The notes under the pieces: generated by a model
Told to the model about the DNA's origin: nothing
Database searches by the model: none
Seen by the model: the letters and a program-made list of their open reading frames with translations, nothing else
Part shown: piece by piece, positions 25,955 to 34,847 of the stretch
Layout: each line of letters opens with the position of its first letter
How positions within the stretch are numbered: the stretch's first letter is position 1
Translations under genes and position numbers: made by a program
NCBI RefSeq assembly: GCF_003004785.1
Contig: NZ_PVZS01000002.1
Span: 1 to 64,000 of the forward strand
From: Alsobacter soli
GTDB taxonomy: Bacteria; Pseudomonadota; Alphaproteobacteria; Rhizobiales; Beijerinckiaceae
Length of the DNA stretch: 64,000 nucleotides
Direction: 5' to 3'

Positions 25955-26101
25955 CTAGGCCCCCCTTTCGTCGTCCGCTTGCTCCATCGCCTGCATGGCG
26001 TCCAAGAGCTTTTGAATTTCGACGGGAAGAGGCTCCAACGTGATCGGCTCGAAGGTGTGCCGGAGCGCTTCGGCGAGAGCGACGGCTGTTTCGTCGGGCA
26101 T
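25955..26101 (-). CDS. NepR-like anti-sigma factor
   Basis: 48 residues, with AGGAGC before the ATG at 26101. The sequence LRHTFEPITLEPLPVEIQ followed by K-L-L-D-A-M matches the NepR core (L-R-x-x-Y/F..E-P-I/L-P-x-x-x-x-x-L-L). In Alphaproteobacteria NepR holds the EcfG sigma factor inactive until phosphorylated PhyR removes it during general stress. It lacks the longer N-terminal arm of some NepR proteins. No ecfG or phyR gene is in this window, so this would be an extra or orphan copy. Confidence 0.6.
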   Translation of the reverse strand: MPDETAVALAEALRHTFEPITLEPLPVEIQKLLDAMQAMEQADDERGA

Positions 26102-26378
26102 GATAGTGCTCCTGATCGAAGCAGCTCCGGTCTGTTTCACAGCCGGTGAAAGTGTAATAGCGCCAGTTTTCCAATCGCCGTGCAGTTGCGCACAGGAAAA
26201 ACCGGCAGCCGTCATCCAATTTTAGCGCGACAAGCCAGCACGCCGTCAAACGAGATCGCGGCAGCCGCGGTCACCTCGTGAGCTCCATCTTGATCAGTCA
26301 GTTGGATCAAAAGAAAAAAGCTTGCTTATGCGAGGGACTGAAGCTTAACGTGCGCCCGCCCATAATGGAGCGACGCAA

Positions 26379-26873
26379 ATGTCCCCCACGAGCACAAGTC
26401 AAACATCAGGAATTATCGATATGGTCGCAGACATCGTCTCGGCCTATCTCTCGTATAATAAGCTGACCCCTGCCGAGCTGGCCCCCCTGATCCAGAGCGT
26501 TCACACTGCGCTGACCGGCGCGGGATCGGAGCCAGACATCCAGCCCGAGCCTTTGGCGCCCGCCGTACCGGTGAGGAAGTCCGTAACGCCCAACGCCATC
26601 ATCTGTCTCGAGGACGGCCAAGCGTTCAAGTCCATGAGACGGCATCTCATGACCAAGTACGGCATGACCCCGGCCGAGTACCGCGCCAAGTGGGGTTTGC
26701 CGAAGGATTATCCCATGGTGGCCCCGAATTACGCCGCGCACCGGTCGAAATTGGCGAAGGCCCGGGGCCTGGGGCTTGACCGCAGGAAGCAGCCTGCGCC
26801 GGCACCGCAACCTGTGCCCGCCGCGGCTCCGGCGAAGCGCGGCCGGTCGAAGAAAGTCGCTCAGCCGGCCTGA
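26379..26873 (+). CDS. mucR: MucR/Ros-family transcriptional regulator
   Basis: 164 residues. The MucR domain covers about 70-130: residues from IICLEDGQAFKSMRRHLMTK through Y-G-M-T-P-A-E-Y-R-A-K-W-G-L, then DYPMVAPNYAAHRSKLAKAR. Of the four zinc-binding positions of Ros, this protein keeps C76 and H89 but has D79 and Y94 at the other two. Many rhizobial relatives have Asp there; the Tyr is less usual. The C-terminus is Pro/Ala- and Lys-rich. MucR proteins repress or activate exopolysaccharide, motility and symbiosis genes by binding AT-rich DNA, so the exoY region nearby could be a target. GGAG lies nine bases before the ATG. Confidence 0.88.
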   Translation: MSPTSTSQTSGIIDMVADIVSAYLSYNKLTPAELAPLIQSVHTALTGAGSEPDIQPEPLAPAVPVRKSVTPNAIICLEDGQAFKSMRRHLMTKYGMTPAEYRAKWGLPKDYPMVAPNYAAHRSKLAKARGLGLDRRKQPAPAPQPVPAAAPAKRGRSKKVAQPA

Positions 26874-26944
26874 TGTCTCGGCCCGCGCGGGAGGGATCGC
26901 GCGGGCCCCTCCCGGCATCAGCGCGACCCTGACCAGATTGCTCG

Positions 26945-27395
26945 TCATAGCCTCTGGAATCCATGGGGTTCGAGAATGCCCATGAGCTCTTTGCCGCCTC
27001 GGCGGCGATGGGCGGCGTAGATTTCCCGGGCCTTGGCGGAGGCGCCGGCAAGAATGACGTCCGCCACCTTCCGGTGCTCGGCCGTGGACACTTTCGGGAT
27101 CGCTCGAAGCGAAAGCGTGAACATCCTGGCCGGTGGGCCTGCTCCGAGACGGTCATGATCAGCGCTGCCAGTCGGCCGCTGCCGCAGAGCCGGGCGAGGT
27201 TCATGTGGCACTGCTCGTCGGCCGTGGCCAGGCCTTTAGATCCGCCGCGGGGCCGGCCAGGGCCGTCTCCATGTCGTGGCAGGCTTGCAGCAGCGGGGCG
27301 ATCTCCGCCGCGGGCGGCCGGCGCCTAGCGAGCAGTTCGACCGCAGTCGGCTCGAGGCTCGTCAGGATCTCGTATATCTCCCGAGCGCGGCGGCT
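26945..27395 (-). pseudogene. frameshifted FCD-domain remnant of a GntR regulator
   Basis: Read across frames, the minus strand gives a GntR-family ligand-binding (FCD) domain. It begins REIYEILTSLEPTAVELLA with E-I-A-P-L-L-Q-A-C-H-D-M-E-T-A-L. It continues in a second frame with T-A-D-E-Q-C-H-M-N-L-A-R-L and LIMTVSEQAH, and in a third frame with MFTLSLRAIPKVSTAEH and VADVILAGASAKAREIY. At least two frameshifts (near 27225 and 27125) break it, and the N-terminal winged helix is absent: the region where it should start is occupied by the neighbouring gene at 27435. A decayed gene, no longer functional. Confidence 0.7.
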
Positions 27396-27434
27396 GGGCC
27401 CTGGGGGAGCGATCCTGGTCCGGGTCGTGCCGGC

Positions 27435-28070
27435 TCACGCCGGCGGCGGCGTTTCCCCCCGGGCCGCCGGTCCCAGCCGGAACGCTGGCAACCGGGGCAG
27501 CCCCGTGGAGGTGAAGTCTCGGGTGAGCCAGCCAGAGTGGACCGCTTTGGCCGATGCGAAGAGGAGACCCTGCACCAGGAGGCCGAGTTCGCGCCGGGGA
27601 ACCACGATGTGGTCGCCATAGGGGTCGCAGAGGATGGGGCCCTCGACGTGATCGACGACCCAGTGGGCCCAGTCGTCCGCATCGCTCCACGGGGCCGGCG
27701 CCTGGAAGGCAGCAGGGCCCGCAGTGATGATCTTGTCGGCCCAGGCGTCGACGATGTGGACGATGGCTGCCTCGGACGTGTCCCAGATGTGGGGCTCGAT
27801 CTGGACCCGCAGATGCTCGTCGTAGGAGCTGCCATGGCCCTCGCGCCAGGCGCGTGCGCGCCGGTCCGCCAACCCGCCCGCGAGCGCCTCTTCGAAGCTC
27901 GCTGCGATGAGGAGGCCCTCGATGTCGGTGATGAGGCTCTGGCGCCCGGCGTTCCAGTCCGTGACGAAAGCCTCCAGGCTCAGCTCGGCGATCGTCGCCA
28001 AGGCGGAGTTGCGGCCCGCCTCGTCGGCGTCGTTGTCGTTGCAGGGGGGGATGGTGGTCGCGTCGGACAT
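27435..28070 (-). CDS. unknown protein
   Basis: 211 residues from the ATG at 28070 (MSDATTIPPCNDND). The protein is acidic and Trp-rich: LSLEAFVTDWNAGRQSLITD, EPHIWDTSEAAIVHIVDAWA, WSDADDWAHWVVDHVEGP. It is soluble, without a signal peptide or a membrane segment. The C-terminus is Pro-rich and ends close to the start of the broken GntR fragment. A nine-A run lies at 28142-28150 upstream. No known domain was recognised. Confidence 0.55.
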   Translation of the reverse strand: MSDATTIPPCNDNDADEAGRNSALATIAELSLEAFVTDWNAGRQSLITDIEGLLIAASFEEALAGGLADRRARAWREGHGSSYDEHLRVQIEPHIWDTSEAAIVHIVDAWADKIITAGPAAFQAPAPWSDADDWAHWVVDHVEGPILCDPYGDHIVVPRRELGLLVQGLLFASAKAVHSGWLTRDFTSTGLPRLPAFRLGPAARGETPPPA

Positions 28071-28295
28071 GCGATTTCTCCGTTCAAAGAAGCGAATGTG
28101 CGAAGCCTGCCGCTTCGGAACGCAAGGGACCACCCCGTCTCAAAAAAAAATTTGCATCCGCCACGCGGTGCTATCCCAAGGGTCAAGGCGGTCAGGTGAC
28201 CTCCGGCGTGCTTCGTTCCCGGGCGGCTTCGGTCAGAGCTGCTATGAAGCCGGCTTCGGCACCCGTTTGGGGGCAAGAGCCCCACCCCGAACGCT

Positions 28296-28560
28296 TCAGA
28301 ATCGCGCCTGGACCCGCTCGTTGAGGCTGACCAAGGTGCCGCTCGCCACCCCGCCGAAGCCGGCCAGAAGCACGGGCAAGGCCAAGATCAGATCAACCTT
28401 GTGGCTGCCGATGGCGCTCACTTGCAGGAAGCCCAGCCCGCGCTGCGAGTAACATCTCGCCACAGAGTGCCGATCAGCGTCATGTCAAAGCCGATGAGCA
28501 GGCCCGCGAAGATCTCCGGCATGGCCACTTTGAGCTGGCCAGACGCGACCATGTCGTAGG
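28296..28560 (-). pseudogene. decayed C-terminal copy of an ABC permease
   Basis: The stretch matches the 3' end of the permease gene at 29961-30710, position for position: AMPEIFAGLLIGFDMTLIGT here against AMPEIFAGLRIGFSLTLIGT there. Past a frameshift near 28447 it matches a G-L-G-F-L-Q-V-S-A-I-G-S-H end and a final N-E-R-V-Q-A-R-F. The N-terminal two thirds are missing and frames shift. It is a partial duplicate that has lost function. Confidence 0.75.
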
Positions 28561-28759
28561 TCCGTCGGACGTCATCTGGCAACGGACGCCATGCCTCTTC
28601 CTCTGCTACGCATCTGGTCGCCCAGGCATTCCCCCTCTTGAGTACGGCAATCGAGGTAGGCTTCCACTTAAGCCATGGTCGGCATTGCTGGCGCACGCGC
28701 CTAGAATGCTTGCAATCCCGGGCTGCCCCCCGCCTCCGGGATCGGGGGCATGGACTACA

Positions 28760-29017
28760 ATGGTCGACGGGTCTTTTCGGACGTGGAAGCCCAGCAGGCT
28801 AACGAGGTGGCTGCTCCTTGCGCCGCTTGTCTTGGCCGTTGCGAAGCTGATGGAGTCGCAGCTCGGCCTCTGGGCAACCTGCGCCATCATGTTTCTGTGC
28901 GGATTGGGCATCGGGCTGGTGTTCGAGTTCGGGCTGGCCGCCGCCCGGCGCTTGTCGGTCGGGATCACCGAGGCGGAGCGCGACCGGCTGGCCCCGGGAA
29001 GGGACCGGCGCGGCTAG
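28760..29017 (+). CDS. small membrane protein with two helices
   Basis: 85 residues: MVDGSFRTWKPSRLTR, helix LLLAPLVLAVAKLMES, then LGLWATCAIMFLCGLGIGLV and a polar tail (EAERDRLAPGRDRRG). Alternative starts upstream add only a Pro-rich stretch. Function unknown; it sits between two pieces of decayed genes. Confidence 0.5.
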   Translation: MVDGSFRTWKPSRLTRWLLLAPLVLAVAKLMESQLGLWATCAIMFLCGLGIGLVFEFGLAAARRLSVGITEAERDRLAPGRDRRG

Positions 29018-29960
29018 GCGCCCGGGGAACTCGATCCATCGCAGGCCGTTTTGGCCGCATTCCACGACACGCAGCAGCTCGGTCCTGTCGCGTTCCTGGT
29101 TCAGTGGTACGATTCTGCTTCGCACACTAACGGCAGCGACCACATAGATCTCGCCGCTCCTGCACACACAAACACACACCGCCGTTGCAGCCGAAGTCAG
29201 TGTGCCGTTGCCGGACCGGGATGCATGATCGCGTCGTTCTCCCGTCCCTCGACGATGAGCATGCCCGCGAGCCCCCTTTCGAGGCGCGAGAGCGCGTCAT
29301 CCACCAGGGCAGTCGCGGGGGCGGTGTTCTGGCGCAGGCGGAACGTTTACGAGACGTTGCCCTGGTTGGTTCTGGGTGAAGAGTTGGCATCCCCGAAAGG
29401 CTCCCTGCGGGGTGGTCCCTAAGTTCGACTATCCTCAGCTTTGCAGAAGGTGCCGGACAGGAATAATCCTGAAATCCTCTTCTGGGCTGCGGCCGTGGTC
29501 CTGGTCAGGTTGGCGTTAAGTTGCCTCCGAGTTGTCGCTTCCAGAGGGCGGGAGTGTTTGTTCCCGACCGCCGATGATGGACCCGCGCGATACGATCTCT
29601 CCTTGCGCCTGAAGGCGAGGCGCACGCGAATCCGGTCAATTGTAGGGATCCGGAACTGCCCGGGCGCGCCCTAGTTAGCCCGCGATGATGAGCGTCAGAT
29701 CCGCTACTGGAGCGCCTGAAGCGAGCCGCTTCAGTGTCCTGTTCGTCGGGGGGCGAGGTCTGGCACTGGCCAGCCTCGACGCCTATCGCCGCATTGTTGC
29801 AGGAGGGGGAGGCGAGCGTACCCAAAGCTGCAAGGAAAAACGGGCTTGGAGCCGGGATTCGCAAGCGGTGGACCCGAGGGCGAGCGCATTGGCCCGCAGT
29901 CCCCGCCTGCTCGCGGCAGGAGGATCGCGAGGGGCCAAGTGAGGTCCGAACCGATCCCCA
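29018..29960. other. 943-bp gap, probable gene graveyard
   Basis: No complete gene. On the minus strand 29197-29346 reads protein-like (TFRLRQNTAPATALVDDALS, then LERGLAGMLIVEG) with only a GTG at 29304 as a start, giving at most 35 residues. It looks like the end of a truncated gene. The rest is GC-rich sequence without start signals. It separates the ABC operon to the right from fragments to the left. Confidence 0.35.
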
Positions 29961-30710
29961 TCAGGTTCGCGCCTGCAGGCGCTTGTTGAGACTGAGCAGC
30001 ACCGCGCTGGCCACGCCGGCGAACCCCGCCAGCAGCACGGTCAGGCCCATGATGAGATCGACGTTGTGGAGCCCGATGGCGTTCATCAGCAGGAAACCCA
30101 GCCCGCGCTGCGACGCGAACATCTCGCCCAGCAGTGTGCCAATCAGCGTCAGCGAGAAGCCGATGCGCAGACCGGCGAAGATTTCCGGCATGGCCGCCGG
30201 CAGCACGATGCGCAGGATTGCCTCTGTAGGTGGAAGCCGCAGCACCCGCCCCGTCTTCAGGTAGACTTTCCGGACGCTGCGTACGGCGGCCATGGTGAAC
30301 AGCGCGATCGGAATGATCCCGTGGATCGCCCCGAAGGCCACCTTCGCGGAGATCCCGAGCCCGAAGGCGAGCAGCAGGATCGGATAGAGCGTGATCTTGG
30401 GGATGGAGTAGACGGCCACCAGCACCGGTTCGAACACGTCGCTCATGAAGCGGTTGAGTCCCAGGCTGAAGCCGATCGAGAGCCCGATGGCCACGGCCAG
30501 CACGAGAGCGAGGCCGAAGGCCCGGCCCGTCTCCGCCAGGTGTGGCAGGAACTGCGGCGAGGTCATGAACCGCCCCATGAAGGCGGCGGTCTGCAGCGGC
30601 GAGCGCAGCGCCACGTCGCCGACAACCCAGTACAGCGCCTGCCAGAGGACCAGCAATCCAACCAGGAGCGTCAGCGCATTGCGGAAAGGGCCGGTGATGA
30701 AGCGGCTCAT
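29961..30710 (-). CDS. ABC importer permease (TauC/SsuC family), second copy
   Basis: 249 residues, six hydrophobic segments. The cytoplasmic loop that contacts the ATPase reads LPAAMPEIFAGLRIGFSLTL, the EAA-like motif of the nitrate/sulfonate/taurine permeases. The ATG at 30710 overlaps the stop of the upstream permease (ATGA), so translation is coupled. Last gene of the minus-strand operon. It forms the transmembrane pore, presumably as a heterodimer with its neighbour. Confidence 0.85.
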   Translation of the reverse strand: MSRFITGPFRNALTLLVGLLVLWQALYWVVGDVALRSPLQTAAFMGRFMTSPQFLPHLAETGRAFGLALVLAVAIGLSIGFSLGLNRFMSDVFEPVLVAVYSIPKITLYPILLLAFGLGISAKVAFGAIHGIIPIALFTMAAVRSVRKVYLKTGRVLRLPPTEAILRIVLPAAMPEIFAGLRIGFSLTLIGTLLGEMFASQRGLGFLLMNAIGLHNVDLIMGLTVLLAGFAGVASAVLLSLNKRLQART

Positions 30711-31455
30711 GCCAGGCCTCGTCGCGCCAGGATCCTCTTCTCCCACCGCGCGATCACTATGTTGATCGTGATCGAGACGAGCAGGATCAGCACGATCAGC
30801 GGGTACATCGTGGCGTTGTCGAAATTCGTGTAGGCGAAGCTGATCTCGTAGCCCATGCCGCCGTTCGACATGATGAACTCCGCCCCGATGATGCCGATGA
30901 GCGAATAGGCGACGGCGAGCTTCGCTCCGGTCAGGATGAACGGGGCGGCGCAGGGCAGGGTGACCTGAAGCGCCGTTTGCAGCGGCGACAGCCGGTTCAC
31001 CCGCGCCGTCTTGAGCAGCACGCGCGGCACGCGGTCGAGGCCGTTCAGGGTGTTCACGATCACCGCCACCACGCCCAGCATGGCCCCGATGAAGATCTGC
31101 GGCGCGTCGCCCAGGCCGAACAGGACGATCAGGAGCGGGTAGAAGGCGAAGACCGGGATGGCGTAGTAGGTGGCGAACAGCGGGTCGAGCGTGTCCCGCA
31201 GCCGCCGGAAGCGGTGAATGACCAGCCCGCTCGCGACGCCGAGCGCCATCGCGACTGCGAAGGCGGCCGCGGCGTTGCCGAGCGTCTTGGCGATGGCGCG
31301 GTTAAGCGAGCCGCTGGCGAGCAGCCGCCAGAGGTCGATCAGGATCTTGTGCGGCGGCTGCATGGTGATGCGGTCGATGACGCCGGCGAGGCACAGGGCC
31401 TCGAGCGCGGCGACCGCGCCCAGCAGCAGCAGCGTGCGCCAGGTCGCGGCCCGCG

Positions 31456-31459
<4 letters not shown>
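30707..31459 (-). CDS. ABC importer permease (TauC/SsuC family), first copy
   Basis: 250 residues. Membrane segments start with LLLLGAVAALEALCLAGVID. The typical loop is ALQVTLPCAAPFILTGAKLA, followed by SLIGIIGAEFIMSNGGMGY. The start ATG at 31459 overlaps the end of the ATPase gene by 4 bp. Two different permeases in one operon is unusual for this family, which often uses a homodimer, and suggests a heterodimeric channel. Confidence 0.85.
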
Positions 31460-32270
<811 letters not shown>

Positions 32271-32274
<4 letters not shown>

Positions 32275-33263
32275 TTCAGCGCCTTGAGATCGTCCGGCAG
32301 AAACTGGGTGTCGACGAGCGTGTGCGCGTCGACGTCGCCCGAGATGGCGCCGACCATCTTCTGCACCTCGATGGCGCGTTTCAGGCCGTCCATATGGAAC
32401 TGCCCGGGGCCCCAGTATTCGACCCCGTTGGTCTTGCTGTCGACGAGACTCTTGACGGCGGCGCGGGCCACGGCGGGGTCGAGGTTGTAGACCTTCGCCA
32501 CGATGTCGCCCGCCTCGTCCGGATGTTCCTGCATGTAGGCCACCGCGCGCCGGCGGGCCCGGATCACGCCCTTGATGAACTCGCCCTTGGTCGCCGCAGC
32601 GGCGCCGGAGGCGGCGCCCAGGACGTTGGCGATGGGCGGCAGCATGTCCGAGGCCTTGGCGATAGCCCGGTACTTGTCCTTGTATTTCGCCCAGAGGGGC
32701 TCGGGAACAGGGGCGACGTCGACGAGCCCGATGTCGAGGGCCGCCACGCCCTCGCCGAAGCCGCCGGTCTTGACCAGCTCGACGTCCTCCGTCTTCAGTC
32801 CGCCGGACTGCAGCACCAGCGTGGCGAGCGCCTGGCTGGTCGAGCGCGGATTGGTGTAGCCCATCTTCTTGCCCTTCAGGTCCTTGACGGACTTGATGGG
32901 CGAGTCGGGCTTCACGGCCCAGACGAATTCCGCCACCGTGAGCACGTTGTCGCTGATGAACTTGATGTCGGCGCCCTGCTGCACGGCCGCGATCACCGCG
33001 TTGGGGTTCACCTCCGCGTAGGGCGCGTTGCCCGCCAGCATGTTGCGCAGCGTCGTCCCGCCGCCGGCGCTCGACAGGATGCCGGTGACGTTGGCGCCCT
33101 CTTCCTTGAAGAAGCCCTTCTCCATGGCCACTGCGAACGGCATCCCATTCGCCGAGACGCCGTAGTTGCTGACGACGATCTCCTCCGCGCGCGCGCTCGC
33201 GCTCGTCAGAAGGGCTGCGGCGCAGATGGCGCCCAGCAGGGCGGTCCTCTTGTGGTTCCTCAT
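32271..33263 (-). CDS. periplasmic substrate-binding protein (TauA/NMT1-like)
   Basis: 330 residues. GGGAGGAG lies just before the ATG. Signal peptide (LLGAICAAALLTSASARA) followed by IVVSNYGVSANGMPFAVAME, KGFFKEEGANV and TTLRNMLAGNAPYAEVNPNA, the layout of NMT1/SsuA-type binding proteins. The ligand cannot be read from sequence. The operon context with an aconitase-family hydro-lyase suggests a carboxylate rather than a sulfonate (inference). The stop overlaps the ATPase start. Confidence 0.85.
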
Positions 33264-33318
33264 ATTCTCCTCCCGTGGTGTCCGTCTTGTCGCGGACGAT
33301 GAAGCCAGGCTGGGCTGG

Positions 33319-34215
33319 TCAGGTCGCGGTCGTTGTTCGCGGCGCGTGATTCTGCTCGATGTGCCGCCACCGGTCGAGATCGACGGCCTTGTCCAGCGTG
33401 GCGCGCGCCGCCGCGCCGCCGGCGAACGGTTGCATGGGCGCTGATCCGTCGGCGTGGCCCCGCAGCGCCTGCAGGGCGTCCCGAAGCGTGGCGACAAGGC
33501 GGAACATCAGGCTGGCCGGATAAGACACCTGGCTGAAACCCATCGCGCCCAGGTCCGCCGGGCTGATCCAGGGCGTGTCGCCCCCCTCGAACATGGCCGC
33601 AGACAGATAGACGCCACGAAAGGCGGCGCCGACCTTCCGGTAGTCGTCCTCCGTCTTCAGTCCGGCGATGAAGACGCCGTCCGCCCCGAGCTTCAGGAAA
33701 CGCTCGGCCCGCCGCATGGCGGCGTCGAGGCCCAGCGGTCCGTAAGCGTCGGTGCGTCCGATCACGAAGGTCTCCGCGGAGCTGCGAACGGCGAGCGCCG
33801 TGCGCAGCTTGGCCTCGATGACGGATTCGTCGACAACGGCCGCCGCCTTGTCGGCCCGTTGCTGCTTTCTGTCCCGGTCCTGGTCCTCCAGGAGGAAGCC
33901 GCCGACGCCGATGGCCTCGTAGGCCGCCACGAGGCGGGCCACGCTCTTCACGTCTCCGTACCCGTCGTCCGCGTCGGCGATCAGCGGCAGCGTGGACGCC
34001 GCCGCGATGTCGCGCAGGCCGTCCACCATGTCGGTGAGCCCGATCAGCCCGATGTCGGGATAGGCCCGCCGCGCCGCGAGGAGGGCCGAGCCGCCGACCG
34101 AGATGGCGCGGAAGCCGGCCTGCTCGATCAGCCGCGCCGAGAGCGCGTCATGGGCCAGTGGCGTGACCAGCGGAAATTCGGCGGCGAGCGCCTGGCGCAG
34201 GGTGGCGCGGTTCAT
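33319..34215 (-). CDS. isocitrate lyase/PEP mutase family enzyme without KKCGH
   Basis: 298 residues, TIM-barrel family. Conserved: FRAISVGGSALLAARRAYPD, LPLIADADDGYGDVKSVARL, FLLEDQDRDRK, and VIGRTDAYGPLGLDAAMRRA. The metal-binding Asp residues (DADDGYGD) and the E-D-Q motif are present. Where lyases of this family have KKCGH with the catalytic Cys, this protein has Arg-Lys-Gln-Gln-Arg. A simple methylisocitrate-lyase-type reaction is therefore doubtful; a PEP-mutase/hydrolase/decarboxylase-like activity fits better. The ATG at 34215 overlaps the small hydro-lyase subunit by 4 bp. Confidence 0.85.
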   Translation of the reverse strand: MNRATLRQALAAEFPLVTPLAHDALSARLIEQAGFRAISVGGSALLAARRAYPDIGLIGLTDMVDGLRDIAAASTLPLIADADDGYGDVKSVARLVAAYEAIGVGGFLLEDQDRDRKQQRADKAAAVVDESVIEAKLRTALAVRSSAETFVIGRTDAYGPLGLDAAMRRAERFLKLGADGVFIAGLKTEDDYRKVGAAFRGVYLSAAMFEGGDTPWISPADLGAMGFSQVSYPASLMFRLVATLRDALQALRGHADGSAPMQPFAGGAAARATLDKAVDLDRWRHIEQNHAPRTTTAT

Positions 34216-34847
34216 CGGGACGGCCTCTCCATCAGGCTCTCGGGAAACAGCCAGGGCGTTGCCGCCCGACTCCGGTCGAAATGGGCGTCGATCTCGGGCT
34301 GCATCGCCAGCGTGATGGCGATCTCGTCGTCGCCGCGCATGAGCGCGCGGGCCCGCGAAGCGGGAACAGAGACGGCCCACCGGGTCCCGTCCGGCCCCGT
34401 TATCGTGCCGGAGGCGAGGTCGACCGCATAGCTGGCGGGGCCGGCGGCGGCCGCCCGGCGCAGATCTTCGAACGCGTCGGCGTCGATCACGCCCGCCACC
34501 AGCCCGTTCCGGAAGGCGTTCTCGTAGAAGATGTCGGCGAAGCTCGGCGCCAAAACGCAGCCGACGCCGAACTGGACCAGGGCCCAGACGGCGGCCTCGC
34601 GCGAGCTGCCGCAGCCGAAGTTCTCGCCGGCCAGCAGAATCCGCGCGTTCCGCCATCCGGGCTGGTTCAGAATGAAGTCCGGCCGCTCGCTCCCAGCCTC
34701 GTCATAGCGCTGGGAGCCGAACAAGCCGTTTCCGAGATCGGCGGTCGCGGTCCGAAGCCAGGCGGAGGGAATGATCTGGTCGGTGTTGATGTTGGGCGCC
34801 GGCATCGCCGCCAGCGTCCCGACCACCGTGCTCACGGGACGCCTCAC
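34212..34847 (-). CDS. aconitase-family hydro-lyase, small subunit (LeuD-like)
   Basis: 211 residues from a GTG that overlaps the large-subunit stop, with AAGGAGG six bases before it. The swivel domain reads INTDQIIPSAWLRT, ILLAGENFGCGSSREAAVWA and LAPSFADIFYENAFRNGLVA, all hallmark LeuD motifs. It completes the active site of the large subunit. LeuD itself serves leucine synthesis, but here the setting with an importer and a PEP-mutase-type enzyme points to catabolism, so the leuD name is not assigned. Confidence 0.88.
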   Translation of the reverse strand: MRRPVSTVVGTLAAMPAPNINTDQIIPSAWLRTATADLGNGLFGSQRYDEAGSERPDFILNQPGWRNARILLAGENFGCGSSREAAVWALVQFGVGCVLAPSFADIFYENAFRNGLVAGVIDADAFEDLRRAAAAGPASYAVDLASGTITGPDGTRWAVSVPASRARALMRGDDEIAITLAMQPEIDAHFDRSRAATPWLFPESLMERPSR

